NCBI GenBank assembly: GCA_030068075.1
Contig: CM057844.1
Location: 806,001-870,000 of the forward strand
Direction of reading: 5' to 3'
Length of the DNA stretch: 64,000 nucleotides
Source: Paguma larvata
Lineage: Eukaryota; Chordata; Mammalia; Carnivora; Viverridae
The notes under the pieces are model-generated. The model ran no database searches. It was given only the letters and a program-made list of their open reading frames with translations, and had not been told where the DNA came from. The translations under genes and the position numbers were made by a program. Numbering within the stretch: the stretch's first letter is position 1; every line of letters begins with the position of its first letter. Below are positions 51,901 to 60,900 of the stretch, piece by piece.

Positions 51901-54900
51901 ACTGTGTCCCTCTTGGAGGGAAGGGAGCCCTGCCAGGTCCTGGTTCAGAGGTATTGGTGCTGAATTCTCCCATTGTGGTGCAGGCTACTACTTTACTGGA
52001 GATGGGGCTTACCGGACCGAGGGCGGCTACTACCAGATCACAGGGCGGATGGACGATGTCATCAACATCAGCGGCCACAGGCTAGGGACCGCTGAGATCG
52101 AGGACGCGATGGTGAGCAAGGCCCGGCCTTCTTAGCTAGGGCAACCTCTTCAAGGCCTTGGATTTACTTGCATGCTGACTCAGGTGGTTCACCTGCGTGT
52201 TTTGCCTTGTTGTGTTTTGCACAGGCTAGCCACCCTGCTGTGCCAGAGACCGCTGTCATTGGCTACCCCCACGAAATCAAAGGAGAAGGTGAGTGCCCAC
52301 CAAAGGAGCTCCTCTTTCCTGGGCTTATGCCCATTGTGGGTACTTTGTTTTTTTTTATTTATTTTTATTTTTTATTTTTCCATTGTGGGTACTTTGTAAA
52401 AGGAACAGATTCTGGGGAGTGGGTGGTAGGGGATTTTTATGGGTCAAGCTATTGCTTCCTTCTGTCTCACATGGAGATTTTGGGTGAGACTTTATGGCAT
52501 GCATGTTATGCAAGGGTCAGATTTCTGAAATGTCCTAGCTCAGCTATCATTTGAGGACAATTGCCACATGGAGTAGCATCCACAAGCAGCCAGGACCTAT
52601 TTGGCTTCTACTAAGCTTGGGAGTTTCATCCTCTGTTCGTGTGCGTGTGGCGGCCCAGTTACAGAGAGTTCACACAAAATGCCCTGTCGTGCTCAGAGTG
52701 TTTCCTTGCACATGCTCAGTCACAGCACTTGGTGCCTGCTCTGCAGCTGCCATAGAAGCTGGCAGACAGGAGTGTGCCCTGGAGTGGACTATTTTGCTGC
52801 TCTTGGACTTGTTCTGGAGGAATTTGACCTGTGGTTCCACTGCAGAGTGACATGCCAGGGGAATGCTAAATGATGATCAGGGTGGTCTTTATTGAAGACA
52901 CACATTGTTCCAATGTCCACCAGATTCTAAGCGGGTGGGTGTGGGAAGGGGCAGGATCACCTGAGTATTATAATGCTCAGTGCACAGTAGCCACACTCGC
53001 TTGGCCTGGCATGAGCTGGATACTGCAGACCCTATGCTGCACTGCTGGGCAGACCATCCTCCACTGCCTGGCCAATCAGCCTGGGATTGGGCACTCTCCC
53101 TCTTGCTGTCAGGGACAGCCTCTGTCACAGCATGTCCCATTGCTACCTGCCTTCCTGCCACATTTGTGTGCCACTGTTCCATTATTTATGCAAACACCTT
53201 ATCTAAGTCAGCTTGTAAAATTTAACATTTATTGAAGTTCTTATTAAAAAAAGCATTTTAAGTTGCCATGAGAAGCATGCGTTCATGAGACTGCCTCTCC
53301 TTCCTTAGCAGGAGACTGGGAAGTGCCAGAGAGGGGACAAGGATAGGAAGGGGATGGATATGGGAACAGGTCCTCGCATGTGACAATCGAAGGCCTTGGG
53401 GCACCTCATAATCCCATCAGCGGAAGCCACACCCAAGTAACTCTGGGATCACCAGAACTTTTAGTGCTGGGGAGGATGTGTGTATCATGGCTATGGTGAT
53501 ACACATTTTTCTGATTTCTGACAAATTTGAGTAGCTATCCATTTGTAATACACAACAGCAAGAGCTGTTGGGTTCGTATTTGTCCTCACTCCCTGTGTTT
53601 GCACTTGATCTGACCGAGGGGAGGCCTTGGGTCTTGTCTGATTAGGACCCAGACCTGGCAAAGGACAAATGTCCCTGCTTCATAGAACTTTCATGCTGGA
53701 AGGTCAAGGAGTAGAGGGGAGAGATGGACAATACACAATAAGCACAATCAATGAAGAAGCTATGTAGTAGGATAGGTGGCCAGTGCCATAGGGAGAATTA
53801 ATTAAGATGGGGTGGATTTGGTGCAGGTATACACAGGCTACACATATATAGGAATTTCGTTTATGATGGGGCATTGTAGGTCCATGGGAAAGAGACTGTC
53901 CGCAATGGTTCTGGGATTGCTCATAGAAACAGTAGAATTGGATCTCTGGGTCCCACATATGCAAGATTATCCTAAGTGGATTGAAAGAAATGCAGAGACC
54001 TGTGGGAACCACTGCTAATCCTTTCTGGAACATGGCAGGATACTGACAAACAAAACTTAGTGTTTATCCTAAAATATTGGTTAGTCAGCACTGCCCAATG
54101 GAACTTCCTGCCAAGATGGAGCTTGTTCCTCATCTGTGCTGTCCAGGACAGTAGCCACAGCTATAGGTGGCTCACGAGACCAAGGAACTACATTTTAACC
54201 TTAATTTCATTTACATTTTAATAGCTACTGTGGTGAGTTCCCATCGTGCTATACATGTACCCACAAGATTAGTGCCATGTGCTGTGTTCCCATGCACCAT
54301 CTCACAGGAGCAGATAGTATTCTCCGGTCAGCCCACAGTATGGTCTGCTTCACAGGTGCAGGGACAGTGGGAGGGGGTTAAGTTATGCCTCCAAGGTCAC
54401 ACCCCCAGGCAGTCAACATCTGAGCCCTGGAGATCTCTCAACTACATGTTGGCTTCGCTGGGATGTTCAAAGGAGCTGTTAGAATTGCTTCTGCTTTGGA
54501 TGAAATGGAAATACATCTTCAGGACTACAATGAAAGAAAGCAGCTGCAACATGGTCACCAATGTATGATTTAAAGATCTTTAGGATTTATGGTGACTACA
54601 TACAATGCTCTGCCTCAGGAGATGGTTTGTGGTCTAATACACTCCAAACTTTTGCGTCCTTCCAGCTGCATTTGCCTTCATTGTGTTGAAGGACAACACA
54701 GGTGACCCAGATTTGGTGGTGAAGGAGCTCAGGTCGGCAGTGGCCAACAAGATTGCCAAGTATGCTGTGCCTGATCAGATTCTGGTAAGTGGCACCTGCC
54801 CCTCAGGTGTGACAGTGCTGCTGGTTGTAAGCCTCCTTCTCTGCTTCCCACAATTAACAAACAACAAGTGACCCCTTTCATCAGCAGCAAAGTGGACATT

Positions 54901-57900
54901 AGTTGTTTGGTTTCCAGGGAGGTAGGTGGGGATGGTTAGTTGCCATATCCTCAGAGAGAGGGGGAGGTCAGAAGACCTTGCAGTAGACGTTTACACAACT
55001 CACCTGTTCAGGGGACCGTGTTGAGCAGGATTAGGCACTCTCTTACTTTAGCCTGTGGAAGCTAGTTATAGGAGCAAGGTCTGAGTGGTGAAGAAAATTA
55101 GAGATTTTATTTATTTTTTTAAAGTTTTAATTTAAATTCCAGTTAATTAACATACAGTGTGACACTAGTTTTAGATGTACAATATAGTGATTCAACAATT
55201 CCATATATTACTCTGTGCTCATCACGAGTGCACTCCTTAATCCCCACCACCTATTTTATCCATCTCCCTGTGCACCTCCCCTCTGTAGTCAAGAGTCTGT
55301 TTCTTGGTTTGCCTATCTCTCTCTCTTTTTTTCTCCTTAGCTCTTTGTTTTTTTCTTAAATTCCACATATGAGTGAAATCATATGGTATTTGTCTTTCTC
55401 TGACTTAGTTTTGTTTAGCATAATACTCTCTAGTGTGTGTATATACATATATATATATACACACACACACACACTCTCTTGTACACGTCATGTCTTCTTT
55501 ATCCATTCATCAGTTGATGTATACTTGGGCTGTTTCCATAATTTGGCTATTGTAGATATTGCTATAAATATCAGGGTGCATGAGTCCCTTTGAATTAGTA
55601 TTTTTGGATTTCTTGGGTAAATACCTAGTAGTGCAATTGCTGGATCATAGGGTAGCTCTATTTTTAACTTTTTGAGGAACCTCCATACTGTTTTCCACAG
55701 TGGCCACACCAATTTGCATTCCCAGCAACAGAGAAAGAGGATTCCCCTTTCTCCACATCATCACCATGACATGTTTTTTCCTGTGTTGTTGATTTTAGCC
55801 ATTCTGACAGGTGTGAGGTGATGTCTCACTGAAATTTTTATTTGTACTTCCCTGATGATGAGTGATGTTGAGCATCTTTTCATGGGTCCATTGGCCATCT
55901 GGATGTTTTTTTTTTGCAAAAATGTCTATTGATGTCTTCTCCCCAATTTTAATTAGATTATTTGTTTTTTTGGGGTGTTGAGTTGTAGTTCTTTATACAT
56001 ATTTGATATTAACCCTTTATAAGATATGCCATCTGCAAGTATCTTCTCCCATTCCATAGGTGGCCTTTTAGTTTTGTTGATTGTATCCTTGCTGTGCAGA
56101 AGCTTTTTATTTTGATGAAGTCCCAGTAGTTTATTCTTGCTTTTGTTTCTCTTGCCTCAGAGAGAGGCCTCTCTTGCCTCAGAGAAAGAAGTTGCTATGG
56201 CTGATGCCCAAGAGGTTACTCTTTGTGTTTTCCTCTAGGATTTTGATGATTTCAGATTTCACATTTAGGCCTTTAATCCATTTTGAATTTATTTTTGTGT
56301 TTGGTGTAAGAAAATGGTCTAGTTTCATTCCTTTGCAATTAACTGTCCAGTTTCCCCAACACCATTTGTTGAAGAAGAGACTGTCTTTTTCCCATTGGAT
56401 ATTTTTTCCTGCTTTGCTGACAGTTAATTGACCATGTAGTTGTGGGTTCATTCTGGGTTTTCTATTCTGTCCCATTGATCTGCGTGTCTATTTCTGTGCT
56501 AGTACCGTACTGTTTTGATGACTACAGCTTTGTAATGTACCTTAAGTCTGGAACTGTGATGCTTCTAGCTTTGCTTTTTCAAGGTTGCTTTGGCTATTCG
56601 GGGCCTTTTGTAGTTCCATACAAATTTTAGGATCGTTTGTTCTAGTCCTTGTGAGAAAAATGCTGTTGGTATTTTGATAGGGATTGCATTAAATGTGTAG
56701 ATTGCTTTGGGTAGTATAGACATTTTAACAGTATTTGTTCTTCTGACTCATGAGCATGGAATGTCTTTCTATTTCTTGGCGTCATCTTCAGTTTCTTTCA
56801 TCACTGTTTTAAAGTTTTCAGAGTACAGGTCTTTAACCTCTTTGGTCAGATTTATTCCTCTGTATCTTATGGTTTTTGGTGCAATTGTAAATGGGATTGA
56901 TTCCTTAATTTCCCTTTCTGCTGCTTCATTAGTGGTTTATAGAAATTTAACAGGGGTGCCTGGGTGGCTCAGTTGTTTAAGCAACCAACTCTTGATTTCG
57001 ATCACGATCAAAACAGTTCGTGGGTTTGAGCCCCATGTTGTGGGCTCCACGCTGACAGTGCAGAGACTGCTTGGATTCTCTTTCTCCCTCCCTTCTTCCC
57101 CTCCCTGGTGCTCTTTCTCTCTCTTTCACTCAAAATAAATAAATAAAAACTAAAAAAAAATGCAAAAGATTTCTGTATGTTGATTTTGTGTTCTGTGACT
57201 TTACTGAATTTGTGTATCAGTTCTAGCAATTTTTTGGTGGAGTTATTTCAGATTTTCTATAGAGTATCATGTCATCTGTAAATAGTGAACATTTTACTTT
57301 TTTCCTTGCTGATTTGGATGCCCTTTCTTTCTTTTTGTTGTCTGATTGATGTGGCTAGGATTTCCAGTACCATGTTAATTAACAGCAGTGAGAGTGGATA
57401 TCCCTATCTTGTTCTTGACCATAGAGGAAAAGCTCTCAGTTTTTCCTCATTGAGGATGATGTTAGCTTTTCATATATGGCCTTTATTATGTTGATGTATG
57501 TTCCCTCTAAACCTACTTTGTTGGTGGTTTTTATCATGAATAGATGCTGTATTTTGTCAGATGCTTTTTCTGGATCTATTGAAATGATCATATAGTTTTT
57601 ATCTTTTCTTTTATTAATATGGTGTATCACATTGATTGATTGCACCCAGGAATATATCCCACTTGATCGTGGTGAGTAATTCTTTAAATGTATTGTTGGA
57701 TTTGATTTACTAGGATTTTATTGAGAATTTTTACATCATGTTCATCAGGGATATTGGCCTATAGTTCTCTTTTTTAGTGGAGTCTTTATCTGGTTTTGGT
57801 AAGAGAGTAATGCTGGCCTCATAGAATGTATTTAGAAGTTTTCTTTCCTTTTCTATTTTTTGTAATGGTTTGAGAAGAATAAGTATTAAGTCTTCTTTAA

Positions 57901-60900
57901 ATGTTTAGTAGAATTCACCTGTGAAGTCATCTGGCCCTAGACGTTTTGTTTGTTGGGAGTTTTTTGATTACTGATTCATTTTCTTTGATGGTTATTGGTC
58001 AAGTTTTCTATTTCTTCTTGTTTCAGTTTTGGTAGTTTTTATGTTTCTAGGAATGTGTGCATTTTTTTCCAGGTTGTCCAAATTGTTGACATATAATTGT
58101 TTCATAGTATTCTTTTATAATACTGTTTGTATTTCTGTGGTGTTGGTTGTTATTTTTCGTCTCTCATTTGTGATTTTATTATTTTGGTCCTTTCTCTTTT
58201 TGTTTTGATAAATCTGTCTAGGGGTTTACCAATTTTGTTTATTCTTTCAAATTTTTTTAATGTTTATTGAGAGAGAGAGAGAGTGAGAGAGCATGAGTGG
58301 GGGAGGGTCAGAGAGAGAGGGAGACACAGAATCCAAAGCAGGCTCCAGGCTCCAAGCTGTCAGCATAGAGCCTGATGTGGGGCTCAAACTCATGGACTCT
58401 GAGACCATGACCTGAGCCAAAGTTGGACACCTAACTGACTGAGCCACCCAGGCGCCCCTGTTTATTCTTTCAAAGAGTCAGCTCCTGGTTTCATTGACCT
58501 GATCTATTGTTTATTTTGTTTTAGTTTCTATACCATTTATTTTTGTTCTAATCTTATTTCCCTTCTTATGCTGGCTTTAGGCTTCATGTATTTTCTTTTT
58601 CTAGGTCCTTTGAGTGTAAGGTTAGATTGTTTATTTCAGATTTTTCTTGCTTCTTGTTGTAGACCTGTATTGCTATATATTTCCCTCTTAGAACCATTTT
58701 TGCTGCATCATGAAGATTTTGGACCAATGTGTTTTCATCTTCATTTGTTTCCATATATTTTTTATTTCTTATTTGACTTCCTGGTTGACCCATTCATTTT
58801 TTAGTAGCATGTTGTTTAATCTCCATGTATTTGTGGTCTTTCCAAATTTTTTCTTGTGGTTGACCTCTGGTTTCATAGTGCTGTGATCAGAAAACATGCA
58901 TGGTATGATCTCAGTGTTTTTGTACTTGTTGAAGCCTGTTTTTGACTTAATATGTGATCTATTCTGGAAAATGTTCCATATGCACTCAAAAAGAATGTAT
59001 ATTCTGCTGCTTTAGGATGAAATGTTCTAAATATATCTGTTAAGTCCATCTAGTCCAGCGTGTCATTCAAGCCATTGTTTCCTTGTTGATTTCTGTTTAG
59101 GTGATCTGTCCTTTGATGTAAGTGGGGTGTTAAAGTCCCCTATTATTATTGTGTTATTATTAATTAGTTCCTTTTTTGTTATTGTCTTAAATATTTGGGT
59201 GCTCCCATTATTGGGAGAATAAATATTTACAATCATTGTATCTTCTTGTTGGATTATCCCCTTTATGATTATAGTATCCTTGTCTCTTGTTATAGTCCTT
59301 GCTTTAAAATCTATTTTGTCCAAAATAAGTATTGCTACTCTGGCCTTCTTTTGACATCCATTTGCATGGTAAATATTTCTCCTCACTTTCGATCTGCAAG
59401 TGTCTAAAATGGGTGTCTTGTAAGCAGCATATAGATGTGTCTTGTTTTTTTCTTTTTTATCCATTCTGTCACTCTATGTCTTTTGATTGGAGTATTTAGT
59501 CCATTTAAATTCAAAGTAATTTTTGATAGATATGTACTTATTGCCATTTTATTACTTATTTTGTCATTGTATCTGGAGATTTTCTCTGATCCTTTCTTGT
59601 CTTTGTCACTTTTGGTCTTTCTTTTCCACTCAAAGAGTCCCCCCCCTTAAAAAAATTTTTTTTTACATTTATTTATTTTTGAGAGACAGAGAGAGATAGA
59701 GCACAAGTCGGGGAGGGGCAGAGAGAGAGAGGGAGACACAGAATCTGAAGCAGGCTCCAGGCTCTGGGCTGTCAGCACAGAACCTGACATGGGGCTTGAA
59801 CCCACACACAGTTAGATCATGACCTGAGCTGAAGTCGGACGCTTAACCGACGGAGCCACCCAGATGCCCCAGAGTCCCCTTTTAAAATTTCTTGCAGGGC
59901 TGGTTTAGTGGTCATAGACTTGTTTAGTTTTTGTCTGTCTGGGAAACTCTTTATCTCTCCTTCTGCTCTGAATGATAGCCTTGCTGGATAGAGTATTGTT
60001 GACTACAGATTTTTCCCATTAGCATGTCGACTATATCATGGCCTGCCAAGTTTCTGAGGATAGATCTGTAGCTAGCTTTATGGGTCTTCCCTTGTAATTT
60101 GAGGACTTTTTTTTTCTTGCTGCTTTTAGGGTTTTTCTTTCTCACTATATTTTGCAAATTTAATTATAATATGTCCTGGTGTTGGCCTGATTTTGCTGAT
60201 TTTGATGGGAGTTCTCTGTGCCTCCTGGATCTTGATGTCTATTTCCTTCCCTAGATTAGGAAAGTTTTCAGCTATTATTTCTTCAAAAAAATTTCTGTCC
60301 CCTTTTCTCTCTCCTCTTCTTCTGGGACTACTATAATACAAATGTTAATGTTATTACATTTGATGCAGTCAGACTTAGTTCCCTAAGTTTATTGCTATGT
60401 TTCATAATTCTTTCTTTTGTTCAGCTTCATTTTCCATTATTTTGTCTTCAAAGTCACTAATTCATTCCTCTGCTTCTTCCAGTCTGCTGTTCATTGCATC
60501 AAGCCTGTTTCCAATCGTGTGTATTGAGTTCTTCATCTCTGGTTGATTCTTTTTTTAACTTTGTTATCTCTGTGGTAAGGGTCTCACTGATGTCTTCTAT
60601 TCTCTTCTCAAGCCCAGTGAGAATCCTTTAAATTCTCCATCAGGCATGTTACTAATATCTGTTCCACTTAGGTCTCTGGCCATGGACTTACCTTATTCTT
60701 ATATTTGGGATAAATTCTTCCATCATTGCATTTTGTCTAAGTCTCTGCCCTCTTCTGAAAATTAGAGATTTTAAATAGAGAAACATGTGGAAAGTACCAG
60801 TGTTCCCCAGCCCCTGTTGGATTCTGAACCTATCTCCTAGTGTCATTGCAGGAGACACTGCCAGACCCTGTCTGACAGGGCCTATGTTAGAGTCAGGTTT

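Larger units (their letters stand above)
52289..54665 (+). other. ACSS1: Intron 12 of ACSS1 (2.4 kb)
   Basis: GT-AG intron. It holds a T-rich tail-only insertion near its start and a hAT-like fossil near its end. 53690-53770 looks like a decayed antisense L2 piece. The remainder is unrecognised. Confidence 0.82.
55110..60756 (-). mobile_element. Long antisense L1 retrotransposon with nested SINEs
   Basis: A perfect 17-bp target-site duplication, GAAAATTAGAGATTTTA, lies at 55093-55109 and 60757-60773. On the minus strand the order is ORF1 (60126-60341 encodes [19 protein letters not shown], the ORF1p C-terminal domain), ORF2 endonuclease (59063-59464, with IYSPNNGS and [10 protein letters not shown]), reverse transcriptase (57436-57645, [18 protein letters not shown], catalytic-region decay), the ORF2 C-terminus (55488-55712, [14 protein letters not shown]) and the 3'UTR. 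Without the SINEs the element is about 5.0 kb, so it appears truncated within ORF1. Stops and frameshifts make it inactive. Confidence 0.95.

Noticed and set aside
8728..59870. tRNA-like A and B boxes at many sites
   Set aside because: Each lies in a CAN-SINE head derived from tRNA-Lys. None has an intact cloverleaf with proper ends, so no tRNA gene is called.
55488..60341. Several minus-strand ORFs with endonuclease- and reverse-transcriptase-like sequence
   Set aside because: They are pieces of the broken L1 in intron 13, not separate host genes or a retron-like system.
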